Shown here one piece after another: positions 27,782-40,338 of a stretch of DNA of 64,000 nt; the stretch's first letter is position 1; every line of letters starts with the position of its first letter. Source of the DNA: Caballeronia sp. SL2Y3 (lineage in GTDB: Bacteria > Pseudomonadota > Gammaproteobacteria > Burkholderiales > Burkholderiaceae); contig NZ_CP084262.1 of NCBI RefSeq assembly GCF_022879575.1, positions 1 to 64,000 on the forward strand. The letters are read 5' to 3'. The notes beneath the pieces were generated by a model. The model was not told the origin of the DNA. It ran no database searches and was given only the letters and a program-made list of their open reading frames with translations. The position numbers and the translations under genes are program-made.

Positions 27782-29893
27782 TCAGGCGGGTTCTTCCCGT
27801 GGCGCGTCGCCACGCGCGGCAGGCTGCGTATCCGTTGCGGGCGGATGCAGCGACAAGCGCACGCCGATGAGCGCATGCAGCGTGTCGCGCAACAATCGTT
27901 CCCCCGGCAATGCCGCCTGCCCGTGCTTTTCCGCCTCCGCGATGGTGTGCGCCGCGACCTGCGCGACGGCGCGGTCGATCGAGCGCACGAGCGTCGACGG
28001 CACCGGCTGACGTTCGCGCCGCTCGATGCAATGCCCGAAGTAATCGCGCACGCCAGCGAGCACCTCGTCGATCGACGCCTGAATGTCGGAGGCGAGCTTG
28101 CGATGCGCGCGCCGCAGATCGAGCGAATTCAGCGCGACGCGAAAATCGCGGAAGCTCTCGATGGACGGGTGCCGGTGCGAATCCGTCGAGGCCTGGCGCG
28201 GCAGCACTTGCATCAGGCGGTCGAGCATGCGCGAGTAGAGATTGCGCTGATCGTCGAGCGTCGCGGTGGACGAACACGCGACGATATCGCGCCACGCCGA
28301 GCGCGTGAGCCGCGCGACCGCGAGTTCGGAGCCGAAAGGCCGCGTCACCCGCGTCCACACGAACGCGAACAGAAGCCCGGCCACGCCCGCGAGGTTGCTA
28401 TTGAGAAAGACGAAGAAGTCCGCTTCGTACGCGCTCTGAATGCTGATGAACGTGGCCGTGTTCACCGCGACCAGCATGGTGATGAGCGTGAAACGCGGCT
28501 GCGGAATCAACGTGCCGACGACGAGGAACGGCCCCGCGAAGATGATGACGAGCATCGGGAAGTCATGCACGTGCGGCAGCACCGCGAACACGTAGAGTCC
28601 CGCGAAGACCACGCTCATGCAGGTCGCGAGAAAGAAGACGAACACTTGCGGCGCGGGTTCGTCGAGCGCCGCGAAGAAGCAGCACGCGACGGCGGCGAGC
28701 GTGACCGCGCCCGCGCCGTCGGCCCAGCCCGATTCGATCCACAACGCACACGCGACGATGATCGCGCTGACCGCGACGCCCGTCGAAAACAGCATCATGC
28801 CGCGATCGAAAAAACGCGCCGTGCCGCCGAGCCGCCAATGCCTAAACCGCGGACGCCAGTCGTGTTCGTCATGCAGCATAGCGGCGCGCAGCGTGCGAAT
28901 GTCCTGCCATACGTCGATGACCTGCGAAAGACGCCACAGCGCGCTCGAAAGCAACGCGCCGTCTTCGCTCGCGAGCGCCTGCGCCGATGGCCGCATCGCT
29001 GCGATGCGTTCGCGCAGCGCGTTCGGCTCGCGATCGGACTCGGCGGCGTCGTGGATCTGCGGCGCGGGGAGCGACATCCACTTGGCCACATCGGCGAGCA
29101 ACGCTTCGAGTCCTGGCGGATGCGTGCCACGCTTGTCGACCAGTTCGATGAGCGGATCGGCCAGCGATGAAATGAGCGGCAGGAATATCTGCATGCGGCC
29201 TTGCAACGCGCGCGCCCGCCGGACGATATCGGGCCGTGCGTGGTCGTACGTGAGTTGGCTCAACAGCACTTCGAGGCCGTTGACGGTCGCAGCTAACCGC
29301 TGACGCGACGCGGATATCGCGGCACCCGCGAGGCGGCCCGAGAGCGTTTCGCTCGCGTAGAAGGCGGCATCGCGAAACCAGGCATCGGTACGTTCGACGA
29401 GCGTGGGCGCAAGACGGCTCGGAAAAACGACGCTGCCCACGATGCTCGCCACCACGATGCCGAGCAGAATCTCTTCGGTGCGCGAGATGGCGAGATCGAA
29501 GACGACCGCCGGATTCGTCACGGCGGGCAGCGCGATCATCGGCAGCGTATAGCCCGCGAGCAGGAAGACGTAGCTGCGCGCGGTGCGGTCGAACATCGAG
29601 AGAAAGAGCAGCGTGCCTGTCCACAGCGCGACAATCACGCTGAATAGAAACGGCGATTCCACGAAGGGCGGCACGATCACCACAGCGCCCGCCGCGCCGA
29701 TTGCGGTGCCGAGCGCGCGATACAGCGCCTTGGAGCGCGTCGCGCCGACGAACGGGTTGGAGACGATATAGACCGTGGCCATCGCCCAATAAGGACGCGG
29801 CAGTTCCAGCGCGAGGCCGATGTAGAGCGCGATCATCGCGGCGGCGAAGGTCTTGGCCGAGAAGAGCCACTCGCGTGCGGATGCGAACTTCAT
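27782..29893 (-). CDS. FUSC-family inner-membrane efflux protein (AaeB-like)
   Basis: 703 residues with two sets of membrane helices (residues about 15-160 and 350-500) separated and followed by soluble regions, the duplicated layout of the fusaric-acid-resistance/AaeB family. Landmarks: RPYWAMATVYIVSNPFVGAT early, and the second copy around SAIIVACALWIESGW. It exports aromatic acids or fusaric acid with the adaptor and duct encoded downstream. Its ATG overlaps the MarR stop (ATGA). Confidence 0.92.
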   Translation of the reverse strand: MKFASAREWLFSAKTFAAAMIALYIGLALELPRPYWAMATVYIVSNPFVGATRSKALYRALGTAIGAAGAVVIVPPFVESPFLFSVIVALWTGTLLFLSMFDRTARSYVFLLAGYTLPMIALPAVTNPAVVFDLAISRTEEILLGIVVASIVGSVVFPSRLAPTLVERTDAWFRDAAFYASETLSGRLAGAAISASRQRLAATVNGLEVLLSQLTYDHARPDIVRRARALQGRMQIFLPLISSLADPLIELVDKRGTHPPGLEALLADVAKWMSLPAPQIHDAAESDREPNALRERIAAMRPSAQALASEDGALLSSALWRLSQVIDVWQDIRTLRAAMLHDEHDWRPRFRHWRLGGTARFFDRGMMLFSTGVAVSAIIVACALWIESGWADGAGAVTLAAVACCFFAALDEPAPQVFVFFLATCMSVVFAGLYVFAVLPHVHDFPMLVIIFAGPFLVVGTLIPQPRFTLITMLVAVNTATFISIQSAYEADFFVFLNSNLAGVAGLLFAFVWTRVTRPFGSELAVARLTRSAWRDIVACSSTATLDDQRNLYSRMLDRLMQVLPRQASTDSHRHPSIESFRDFRVALNSLDLRRAHRKLASDIQASIDEVLAGVRDYFGHCIERRERQPVPSTLVRSIDRAVAQVAAHTIAEAEKHGQAALPGERLLRDTLHALIGVRLSLHPPATDTQPAARGDAPREEPA

Positions 29894-30351
29894 GGCGCGT
29901 CGGCCGGGGTCTTATTGCTTGCGAGCGCCGCTGTGAATGCATTGAGCACGCGCAGCGTCGTTTCCAGATCTTCGCGGCTCACGTCATCGAGCAGACGGGC
30001 GCGCAGCGAGACGAGCCGCGCTTCCATGCGCGCGGTCACGGCGCGGCCTTCGTCAGTCAACGTGATGGTCTTGGCGCGCTTGTCCTCGGGATCTTCGTCG
30101 CGCCGCACGAGGCCCGCCGCGCATAGCTGATCCAGCAATCTGACGAGCGACGGCCCTTCGATGCCGACGTGCTCCGCGAGCGTGACCTGCCGCACCGCTT
30201 CGCCGAGCCGGTTCGCGGTGAGCAGCGGCACCGCGCATGCCTCCGATACGCCATACGAAGCGAGCACGCCGTGGCTCGTGCGCCGCCAGCGGCGCGCTGC
30301 CAACACGAGCGTGCTACTGACCGACCGGCGCAGGAGATCAATGGAAGTCAT
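29890..30351 (-). CDS. MarR-family transcriptional regulator of the efflux operon
   Basis: 153 residues with the MarR winged helix (RQVTLAEHVGIEGPSLVRLL, then RRDEDPEDKRAKTITLTDEG as wing). First gene of the FUSC-DUF1656-HlyD-NodT operon and translationally coupled to it, so it almost surely represses the operon until an aromatic ligand binds. A possible operator lies just upstream. Confidence 0.92.
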   Translation of the reverse strand: MTSIDLLRRSVSSTLVLAARRWRRTSHGVLASYGVSEACAVPLLTANRLGEAVRQVTLAEHVGIEGPSLVRLLDQLCAAGLVRRDEDPEDKRAKTITLTDEGRAVTARMEARLVSLRARLLDDVSREDLETTLRVLNAFTAALASNKTPADAP

Positions 30352-30362
30352 GGGCCGGGATT

Positions 30363-30393
30363 ATAGCGATTGTTTTATTCGTTAGCGTGCTAT
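30363..30393. promoter_or_regulatory. Possible MarR operator
   Basis: ATAGC at 30363 and GCTAT at 30389 form a spaced inverted repeat 12 bases upstream of the marR start. CGTGCTATC at 30386 recurs as a direct repeat at 30466. The placement fits autorepression, but the match is weak. Confidence 0.3.
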
Positions 30394-30505
30394 CGATTCA
30401 TGTTTCGATGCGTGCGCAACGGCCTGGCTGCGTGTCGGGCCGGCGCGTACGAACGGCGAAATTGTCGTGCTATCTTCTCGGCTCGACCAATCAGCACGGC
30501 CCGCC

Positions 30506-31267
30506 ATGCCGATCAGCTACCTTCGCGGTCTGACTTCTCCCGCACGCACCGATTCCGCCAATCGCCGGCTCGGTTGCGCGCTCGCCTTCGTCGCGGGCGC
30601 GGCGAATGCCGGCGGCTTCCTTGCCGTGGGACAGTACACCTCGCATATGTCAGGACTGGTTTCGTCGATCGCGGACAACGTCGTGCTCGGTCAGGCGGCG
30701 CTCGTGTTCTCGGCGCTCGGCGCCGTGCTCGCGTTCGTGTGCGGCGCGGCGACTTCGGCGCTGCTCATCAACTGGGGACGGCAGCGCGCCGCGCACAGCG
30801 TCTACGCGACGCCGCTCCTGCTCGAAGCCTGCCTGCTGCTCGTCTTCGGCATGCTCGGTTCGAACCTGGAGACGCATCGCGTGTGGGACGTGCCGGCCAC
30901 GGTCGCGCTGCTGTGCTTCGTGATGGGTCTTCAGAACGCGATGATCACCAAGATATCGAAGGCGGAGATCCGGACCACGCATGTGACGGGTCTCGTGACC
31001 GATATCGGCATCGAGCTAGGCAAGAGCCTGTACTGGAATCGCGGCATGAGCCGGACCGATGCGAACTACGTGCGCGCCAATCATGCGCGACTCGCGCTGC
31101 TGAGTTCGCTGCTCGCCATGTTCGTCGCGGGCGGCTTTGCCGGTGCGATCGGCTTCGCGCATCTCGGCTTCATGACGACCGTGCCGTTGGCTGCGCTCCT
31201 GTTGTTGTTCTCTTCCGTGCCGGTCGTGGACGATCTTGCCGCAAGCAGGCGGCGCATGCGCGACTAG
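30506..31267 (+). CDS. YoaK-family (DUF1275) membrane protein
   Basis: 253 residues, start at MPISYLRG (30506). Six membrane segments and the family signatures GAANAGGFLAVGQYTSHMSG and MGLQNAMITKISKAEIRTTHVTG. DUF1275 proteins are inner-membrane proteins of unknown transport function. Divergent from the MarR operon across 154 bases, so it may share its control region. Confidence 0.87.
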   Translation: MPISYLRGLTSPARTDSANRRLGCALAFVAGAANAGGFLAVGQYTSHMSGLVSSIADNVVLGQAALVFSALGAVLAFVCGAATSALLINWGRQRAAHSVYATPLLLEACLLLVFGMLGSNLETHRVWDVPATVALLCFVMGLQNAMITKISKAEIRTTHVTGLVTDIGIELGKSLYWNRGMSRTDANYVRANHARLALLSSLLAMFVAGGFAGAIGFAHLGFMTTVPLAALLLLFSSVPVVDDLAASRRRMRD

Positions 31268-31283
31268 CGCATCGCTCACGCGG

Positions 31284-31601
31284 CGCTGCCTGAGCGCGTA
31301 TCCAGTCGTGAAAGAGCTGCATGCCCGGCGAAAGTCGTTTCGATTTCAGCCAGGCGAGCCTGTAGCTGCCTGTCTTGACCTCGATATCGAACGCCTGCAC
31401 GAGCAAGCCAGCTTGAAGTTCCCGCGTGAACATCGCGGGCGGCGCGAGCGCCACGCCCGGGCCTTGCACCGCGGCTTCCACCATCAATCGCGCGTTGAGA
31501 GGAAAGGTGAGGACGCATTGCGTCTGCCAATAGTTTTCTTGACGGTGCGCCAAATTATCCTCGGTTGTGGCGGGCGCATAAAGCGCGGATAGTCTCGCCA
31601 C
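31284..31601 (-). pseudogene. Remnant of a LysR regulator, probably ampR (C-terminal end only)
   Basis: The residues VEAAVQGPGVALAPPAMFTR, LVQAFDIEVKTGSYRLAWLK and FHDWIRAQAA are the last 75 or so residues of a LysR effector domain of the AmpR type. No HTH domain or N-terminal two thirds exist upstream, and the frame runs past the natural C-terminus into unrelated sequence ending at 31170. It is oriented away from the class C beta-lactamase gene, exactly where ampR normally lies. A deletion seems to have removed the start of ampR and the shared promoter region. Confidence 0.75.
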
Positions 31602-31646
31602 GGCGGATGTAATATCGCCCCGCTACTTAAGCGAAGGACTCGAATA

Positions 31647-32843
31647 ATGAAGCTGACAACGCTGCTCGCAGCGGCTCTTCTTTCCACCTGCCCGATATCC
31701 GTTTTCAGTCAGCCGGCAAGCCTCGGCCGTGATGACATCAAGCACATCGTCGATGAGACCATCATGCCGTTGATGACACGCGAGGGCATAGCGGGCATGG
31801 CGGTGGGCGTCGTCGTGGAGGTCAAGCCATATGTCTTCGATTACGGCCTAGCGTCGAAGCAAAGCCGCACGCCTGTCACGCGCGACACCTTGTTCGAACT
31901 CGGCTCGATCAGCAAGACGTTCACGGCGACGCTCGCATCGTATGCAGAGGGGACGGGGCATCTCTCGCTGAGCGATCCTGTCGGCAAGTACTTGCCCGAG
32001 TTGCGCGGCAGCGCGTTCGGCGACGACGTGACGCTGCTGAATCTCGGCACGCACACGCCGGGCGGCTTGCCCTTGCAAGTGCCCGACGAGATTCACGACA
32101 ACGCGCAACTCATGCAGTACTTCAAGGCATGGAAACCGCGCTTCAAGCCGGGCACATACCGGACGTATGCGAATCCGGGCATAGGCGCGCTCGGCCTCAT
32201 CACGGCCAGAAGCATGGGGCAGGATTTCGACACGCTCATCGAGCAACGCGTCTTTGCGAAGCTGGGCATGAGCAATAGTTATATGCAGGTGCCACCCGCT
32301 CGCATGCCCGACTATGCCGAAGGTTATGCCAAGGACGGCAAGCCCGTGCGCATGAATCCGGGCGTGCTTTCGTCCGAAGCGTACGGCGTGCGATCGACGG
32401 CTTACGACATGACGCGCTTCCTGCAAGCCAACATGAACGAAGCCGCTCATATCGATGCCACGCTGCAGCGCGCGATAACGGCCACGCATACGGCATATTT
32501 TCAGTCCGGGCCGATGACGCAAGACCTCGTCTGGGAACAGTATCCGTATCCCGCGACGCTGACCGCCTTGCTCGATGGCAACGGCCCCTCGATGATCGTC
32601 GATGGCCACGCCGCCGAGCGCATCGATCCGCCGCAAGCGCCGCGCGACGACGTCTGGATCAACAAGACCGGCTCGACCAACGGCTTCGGCGCGTACATTG
32701 CGTTCGTGCCGGCGAAGCATGTGGGCATCGTCATGCTGGGCAACAAGAACATACCGAACGCGGATCGCGTGCGAGCCGCCTATGCCATCGTGACCGCGCT
32801 GGCAGACGGAAAGACCAAACGCGAGCGCGATGCGCTCTCGTAG
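31647..32843 (+). CDS. ampC: Class C beta-lactamase (AmpC type)
   Basis: 398 residues with a signal peptide (residues 1-21). All class C active-site motifs are present: SISK with nucleophile Ser87, YAN at 174-176 and KTG at 340-342. Surrounding sequence (GGLPLQVPDE, SSEAYGVRST, FGAYIAFVPAKHVGIVMLGN) is very close to true AmpC enzymes rather than to esterase relatives. It acts in the periplasm on cephalosporins and penicillins. The usual divergent regulator ampR survives only as a fragment. The last 21 codons overlap the 3' end of the opposite LysR gene. AAGGA precedes the ATG. Confidence 0.93.
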   Translation: MKLTTLLAAALLSTCPISVFSQPASLGRDDIKHIVDETIMPLMTREGIAGMAVGVVVEVKPYVFDYGLASKQSRTPVTRDTLFELGSISKTFTATLASYAEGTGHLSLSDPVGKYLPELRGSAFGDDVTLLNLGTHTPGGLPLQVPDEIHDNAQLMQYFKAWKPRFKPGTYRTYANPGIGALGLITARSMGQDFDTLIEQRVFAKLGMSNSYMQVPPARMPDYAEGYAKDGKPVRMNPGVLSSEAYGVRSTAYDMTRFLQANMNEAAHIDATLQRAITATHTAYFQSGPMTQDLVWEQYPYPATLTALLDGNGPSMIVDGHAAERIDPPQAPRDDVWINKTGSTNGFGAYIAFVPAKHVGIVMLGNKNIPNADRVRAAYAIVTALADGKTKRERDALS

Positions 32844-33778
32844 ACGTCGGCGGCGGTGGCGCGCAAGGCATCGACCATCACGCTCGTGGCGGGTGCAAAG
32901 AGACGGTCGGCGCGGGTGACGATGCCGAAGTCGTCCATCTGACATTCCATCGGCAAGGGGAGCACCGCGGCCATGCCGTGCTGCGCATAGTAGAGCGCCA
33001 CGTCTTCTGCGAGCACCGCGATCATGTCGCTCTGTTCCAAGAGGCGCGTGATGAAAAGAATCGCTGCGGTCTCGACCACGTTCGACGGCGGCGGCAGACT
33101 CGCGCGCTGGAACATCAATTCGAAGCGATGCCGCAAGACGCTGCCCGCCGGCGGCACGAGCCATTCGCACGGCTGCACGTCGGCGAGCGTCAACGCGGGC
33201 GCATTCAGCAATGGATGACCCGCACGCACGAGCGCGCGCACCGGTTCGCCCGTCAGCGGTTCGTAACGAAGCCGCAGCTTGTCGTGTTCGACTGAAAGCC
33301 TTCCGATGACGATATCCAGCTTGTCCTGCGCGAGGCGCTCCAGCAGCACGTTGCTGGTGTCGATCTCGACGGAGATGCGGATATCCGCGTGCTGCCGCTT
33401 GACCGAAGCGACAGCGGCCGGCAAGAGCCGCACGCCCGGCGACGTGATCGCGCCGATCGCCACATGCCCGAGCCGGCCGGTCTTCAACGCGACGAGTTCT
33501 TCCTGCGCCTGATCGAGGCTGCCCAGCACCGCGCGCGCGTGACGGACGATGGCTTCGCCGTACAGCGTGGCCCGCATGCCGCGCGGTTCGCGCTCGAAAA
33601 GCGTCACGCCGAGCGTTTCCTCCAGTTCACGCAAGAGCTTCGACGCGGCCGGTTGCGTCATATGAAGCACGGCCGCCGCGCGATGAATGTTGCCTTCCTC
33701 CACGAGCGCGACGACGAGCATCAACTGCCGCGTCTTGAGCCGGCTGCGGATGTACCAAGGGGTCGAATTCAGCAACAT
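32780..33778 (-). CDS. LysR-family regulator, GbpR-like, of the arabinose operon
   Basis: 332 residues. HTH in EEGNIHRAAAVLHMTQPAASKLLRELE; the order SRLKTRQLMLVVALVEEGNI and the effector domain match GbpR-type regulators that control sugar uptake and oxidation genes. It is divergent from the arabinonate dehydratase gene with 119 bases between and most likely activates or represses that operon. Its 3' end overlaps ampC tail to tail by 64 bases; the stop is preceded by a Ser/Ala-rich tail that may be a late extension. Confidence 0.9.
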   Translation of the reverse strand: MLLNSTPWYIRSRLKTRQLMLVVALVEEGNIHRAAAVLHMTQPAASKLLRELEETLGVTLFEREPRGMRATLYGEAIVRHARAVLGSLDQAQEELVALKTGRLGHVAIGAITSPGVRLLPAAVASVKRQHADIRISVEIDTSNVLLERLAQDKLDIVIGRLSVEHDKLRLRYEPLTGEPVRALVRAGHPLLNAPALTLADVQPCEWLVPPAGSVLRHRFELMFQRASLPPPSNVVETAAILFITRLLEQSDMIAVLAEDVALYYAQHGMAAVLPLPMECQMDDFGIVTRADRLFAPATSVMVDALRATAADVYESASRSRLVFPSASAVTMA

Positions 33779-33897
33779 TTTTAGGGGTTTCTACGAATGC
33801 CGTTTCGGGTATCGGTGGCGTCGAACAATTCATTAGTAGATTATCACGCGCCCTCATAGACTTCGCGGCAATCGCGTTATGAACCAGGACGAAACAC

Positions 33898-36584
<2,687 letters not shown>

Positions 36585-36629
36585 ATCAAACGACATTCAC
36601 CAACAAAAGCCAGACCAAGGAGACACGTC

Positions 36630-37634
36630 ATGAACCAACAAATTCGCCGCCTGACTTTGCGCGCCATCATGGCCGCGATGTGCGTCGCGCCTTTCGCGCT
36701 TCACGGCGCGGCGCAAGCCGACGAGCCGCTCAAGATCGGCTTCCTCGTGAAGATGCCGGAGCAGGCATGGTTCATCAACGAGCAGAAGGCATCCACCGCG
36801 CTCGGGCAGAAAGAGAACTTTACGTCGGTGAACATCGGCACGCCGGATGGCGAGAAAGTGCTCGCCGCCATCGACAACCTCGGCGCGCAAGGCGCGCAGG
36901 GCTTCGTGATCTGCGCGCCGGACGTGCGCCTGGGACCGGCTATCGCCGCGCGCGCGAAGCGCTACAACATGAAGTTCGTTTCGGTCGATGACCAGCTCGT
37001 CGATTCGTCGGGCAAGCCGTTGTCCAACGTGCCGCATCTCGGCATGTCGGCGTTCAAGATCGGCAATCAGGTCGGCGACGCCATTGCCGGCGAAATGAAG
37101 CGCCGCGGCTGGAAGCCGGAAGAAGTCGGAGCGCTGCGTATTACGGACTACGAACTTCCTACCGCGAAGCTGCGCACCGATGGCGCCACGCAGTCGCTCA
37201 TCGCAGGCGGCTTCAAGAAGGAAAACATTTTCGACGCGCCGCAGAAGACCACGGACGATGAAGGCGGCTTCAACGCGGCGTCGCCCGTGCTCGCGCAGCA
37301 TCCGAACATCAAGAAGTGGGTGATCTTCGCGCTGAACGAAGAGTCGGTGCTGGGCGGCGTGCGCGCCACGGAACAGCTGCACATTCCTTCGGCGGATGTG
37401 ATCGGCGTCGGCATCAACGGTGCGGGGGAAGCCTTCGCCGAGTTCCAGAAGAAGGAACAAACCGGCTTCTTCGGCACCATTGCAGTGAGCTCCACCAACC
37501 ACGGCAAGCAAAGCGCGCAAAATCTCGCCGACTGGATTCGCAGCGGCAAGCAGCCGCCCGCCGACACGCAAACCACGGGCAAGCTGATGACGCGTGAGAA
37601 CTGGAAGTCCGTGCGTAGCGAACTCGGTATCTAA
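36630..37634 (+). CDS. araF: Periplasmic L-arabinose-binding protein
   Basis: 334 residues, AAGGAG before the start, signal peptide cleaved near GAAQADE. The type I periplasmic-binding fold begins KIGFLVKMPEQAWFINEQKA, and later NEESVLGGVRATEQ; both are characteristic of AraF. First component of the ABC importer completed by the next two genes. Confidence 0.93.
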   Translation: MNQQIRRLTLRAIMAAMCVAPFALHGAAQADEPLKIGFLVKMPEQAWFINEQKASTALGQKENFTSVNIGTPDGEKVLAAIDNLGAQGAQGFVICAPDVRLGPAIAARAKRYNMKFVSVDDQLVDSSGKPLSNVPHLGMSAFKIGNQVGDAIAGEMKRRGWKPEEVGALRITDYELPTAKLRTDGATQSLIAGGFKKENIFDAPQKTTDDEGGFNAASPVLAQHPNIKKWVIFALNEESVLGGVRATEQLHIPSADVIGVGINGAGEAFAEFQKKEQTGFFGTIAVSSTNHGKQSAQNLADWIRSGKQPPADTQTTGKLMTRENWKSVRSELGI

Positions 37635-37640
37635 GCACGC

Positions 37641-39176
37641 ATGGCTACGACGACGGACGACGTGACCCTCGCCCCGGCGCACGGCGAGCGCGGCGCATAC
37701 CTGGAACTCGACGGCATTACCGTGAGCTTCCCGGGCGTGCGCGCGCTCGACGGCGTGTCGCTGTCGGTGCGCGCGGGCGAAGTGCACGGCTTGATGGGCG
37801 AGAACGGCGCGGGCAAGTCAACCTTGCTTAAGGTGCTTTCGGGCGTCAACAGGCCGCAAGCGGGAACGCTCAAGCTCAATGGCGCGGAACACCGCTTTAC
37901 GACGACACGCGAGGCGATTGCAGCGGGCATCGCGATCATCTATCAGGAACTGCACCTCGTGCCGGAACTGACGGTGGCCGAGAACCTGATGCTCGGGCAA
38001 TTGCCGAACCGCGCGGGCGTGCTCGACGAACGCGCGCTCGTCAAGCGCGCGATGGCCGAACTGGAACGACTCGGCGAACGGATCGATCCGCGCACGCCGG
38101 TGAAGAACCTCTCCATCGGCCAGCGGCAGATGATCGAGATCGGCAAGGCGTTGATGCGCGACGCGCGCGTCATCGCGTTCGATGAGCCGACGAGCTCGCT
38201 CTCCGCGCGCGAGACGAAGCAACTGTTCCGCATCATCGACGCGCTGCGCGCCGACGGCCGCGCGATCATCTACGTCACGCATCGCATGGACGAAGTCTAT
38301 GAACTGTGCGACCGCGTGACTGTGTTCCGCGATGGCCGGCGCATCGAGACCTTCGATTCCGTCGCGGGCCTTTCGCGCGACCGGCTGATCGCGTGCATGG
38401 TCGGCCGTTCGATCGCGGATGTCTATGGCTATCGCTCGCGCGAAGCCGGCGACGTGATGATCGAGGCGAAAGGGCTGCTCGGGCCGGGCCTTTCCGAGCC
38501 CGTGTCGTTCAGCGCGCGGCGCGGCGAGATTCTCGGCTTCTTCGGTCTCGTGGGCGCGGGGCGTTCCGAACTGATGAAACTGCTTTACGGCGCGACGAAA
38601 GCGAGCGAAGGCCATGTCGAACTGAAGGGCAAGCGCGTGGCGTTTTCCAGTCCGCGCGATGCGGTTCGCGCGGGCATTGCGCTGTGCCCCGAAGACCGCA
38701 AGCAGGAAGGCATCGTCGCGATTGCATCCGTCGCGGACAACCTCAACATCAGCGCGCGCCGTCATTTCAGCCCTGCGCGCTTTCTGCTGGATGCGCGCCG
38801 CGAGCGCGCGCTCGCGCAGGAATACATCGCGAAGCTCGCGATTAAGACGCGCAGCGGCGAAACCGCTATCGGCACGCTGTCGGGCGGCAATCAGCAGAAG
38901 GTGATTCTCTCGCGCTGGCTCGCGGAACGCATCGACGTGTTCCTGATGGACGAGCCCACGCGCGGCATCGACGTCGGCGCGCGCGCCGAGATCTATAACC
39001 TTCTGTATGAGCTTGCCGAAGCGGGACGCACGGTGATTCTCGTGTCGAGCGATCTGGCCGAAGTGATCGGCGTGTCGGATCGCATCATCGTGATGAAAGA
39101 AGGACGCATTGCCGGCGCGCTGCCGAAGTCGCAGGCGACGCCGGACGAACTGATCAAGCTCGCATTGCCCCGCTGA
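37641..39176 (+). CDS. araG: L-arabinose ABC importer, ATPase
   Basis: 511 residues in two fused ABC halves. The first has Walker [10 protein letters not shown], signature LSIGQRQM and Walker [12 protein letters not shown]. The second has the degenerate Walker [15 protein letters not shown] usual for sugar ATPases of this class, signature LSGGNQQKV and [11 protein letters not shown]. It begins six bases after araF with only a weak ribosome site, so coupling to araF translation is likely. Confidence 0.94.
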   Translation: MATTTDDVTLAPAHGERGAYLELDGITVSFPGVRALDGVSLSVRAGEVHGLMGENGAGKSTLLKVLSGVNRPQAGTLKLNGAEHRFTTTREAIAAGIAIIYQELHLVPELTVAENLMLGQLPNRAGVLDERALVKRAMAELERLGERIDPRTPVKNLSIGQRQMIEIGKALMRDARVIAFDEPTSSLSARETKQLFRIIDALRADGRAIIYVTHRMDEVYELCDRVTVFRDGRRIETFDSVAGLSRDRLIACMVGRSIADVYGYRSREAGDVMIEAKGLLGPGLSEPVSFSARRGEILGFFGLVGAGRSELMKLLYGATKASEGHVELKGKRVAFSSPRDAVRAGIALCPEDRKQEGIVAIASVADNLNISARRHFSPARFLLDARRERALAQEYIAKLAIKTRSGETAIGTLSGGNQQKVILSRWLAERIDVFLMDEPTRGIDVGARAEIYNLLYELAEAGRTVILVSSDLAEVIGVSDRIIVMKEGRIAGALPKSQATPDELIKLALPR

Positions 39177-39228
39177 CTGCTGACCCCAGCGGCGGCCCCG
39201 GAAAGACGAAACGAATTAGAGCCAAGCC

Positions 39229-40227
39229 ATGCAAACTCCAGGCACTTCCTCCCCGAGCGATGCTCAAGCGCCCATTGCGCCCTCGCAGGCGCGCATGTGG
39301 GACCTCATCAACAAGTCGGGCATCGTCGTGGTGTTCCTGGTGCTGTTCGCGGTGCTCTCCGTCACGGTGCCGGGCTTTCTCACGCCCCGCAATATTCAGG
39401 GGCTGCTGCTCTCTGTGACGCTGATCGGCTCCATCGCGGTCACGATGATGTTCGTGCTCGCGCTCGGCGAAGTCGATCTCTCGGTGGCATCCATCGTCGC
39501 GTTCGCGGGTGTGATGGCATCGACCGTCATCACCGCGACGCATAGCGTCATGCTCGGCATCACGGCGGGCATTCTTGCGGGCGGCGCGGTCGGACTGGTG
39601 AACGGCGTGCTGATCGCGCGCTTCAAGATCAATTCGCTGATCGCGACGCTCGCGATGATGGAAGCGGTGCGCGGTCTCGCGTTCCTCACCTCCAACGGCG
39701 ACGCCGTGATGATCTCCGAAGAGCGGTTCTTCGATCTCGGCGGCGGTTCGTTCCTCGGCATCTCGTATCCGATCTGGAGCAACATCATCGGCTTCGTCGT
39801 ATTCGGCTTCCTGCTGAAGAAGACGGTGTTCGGCAAGAACGTGCTGGCCGTCGGCGGCAATAGCGAGGCGGCCGTGCTCGCGGGCCTGCCGGTCACGCGC
39901 ATCAAGATCACCGTGTTCGTGCTGCAAGGGCTCGTGACCGGCTTCGCAGGCGTCATGCTCGCATCGCGCATGAGTCTCGGCGACCCGAAGACATCGGTCG
40001 GGCTCGAACTCGGCGTGATTTCCGCGTGCGTGCTGGGCGGCGTGTCGCTGACGGGCGGCGTCGCGACGATCTCGGGCGTGCTCGTCGGCGTGCTCATCAT
40101 GGGCGCGGTGCAGGACGCAATGAGCCTGCTCAACGTCCCGACGTTCTATCAATACCTGATTCGCGGCGGCATTCTGTTGCTCGCCGTGCTGTTCGACCAG
40201 TTCAGGCGCAGCAAGCGCGCGGTCTGA
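39229..40227 (+). CDS. araH: L-arabinose ABC importer, permease
   Basis: 332 residues with eight or more membrane helices; the family motif GEVDLSVASIVAFAGVMAS and GGVSLTGGVATISGVLVGV are typical of the RbsC/AraH permeases. Last gene of the arabinose operon. Confidence 0.94.
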   Translation: MQTPGTSSPSDAQAPIAPSQARMWDLINKSGIVVVFLVLFAVLSVTVPGFLTPRNIQGLLLSVTLIGSIAVTMMFVLALGEVDLSVASIVAFAGVMASTVITATHSVMLGITAGILAGGAVGLVNGVLIARFKINSLIATLAMMEAVRGLAFLTSNGDAVMISEERFFDLGGGSFLGISYPIWSNIIGFVVFGFLLKKTVFGKNVLAVGGNSEAAVLAGLPVTRIKITVFVLQGLVTGFAGVMLASRMSLGDPKTSVGLELGVISACVLGGVSLTGGVATISGVLVGVLIMGAVQDAMSLLNVPTFYQYLIRGGILLLAVLFDQFRRSKRAV

Positions 40228-40294
40228 ACGATACGGGCTGCGGGCGTCGAGAATCCGCAAAGAATGACAAAAACGCCTCGAAACTAGGCAGACG

Positions 40295-40323
40295 CCCGTC
40301 ACCGTGTAAACTAACGGGTTTTT
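40295..40323 (+). terminator. Weak terminator candidate after araH
   Basis: CCCGT and ACGGG pair over a 14-base loop and are followed by TTTTT. The 5-bp stem is short; the same stretch (TGTAAACT) could instead be a -10 region for the DUF3348 gene. Confidence 0.3.
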
Positions 40324-40338
40324 GCCTGCGGTGTTATC

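Noticed and set aside
27845..29170. 441-codon plus-strand open frame
   Set aside because: Antisense to the FUSC gene; strongly biased Arg/Glu/His composition.
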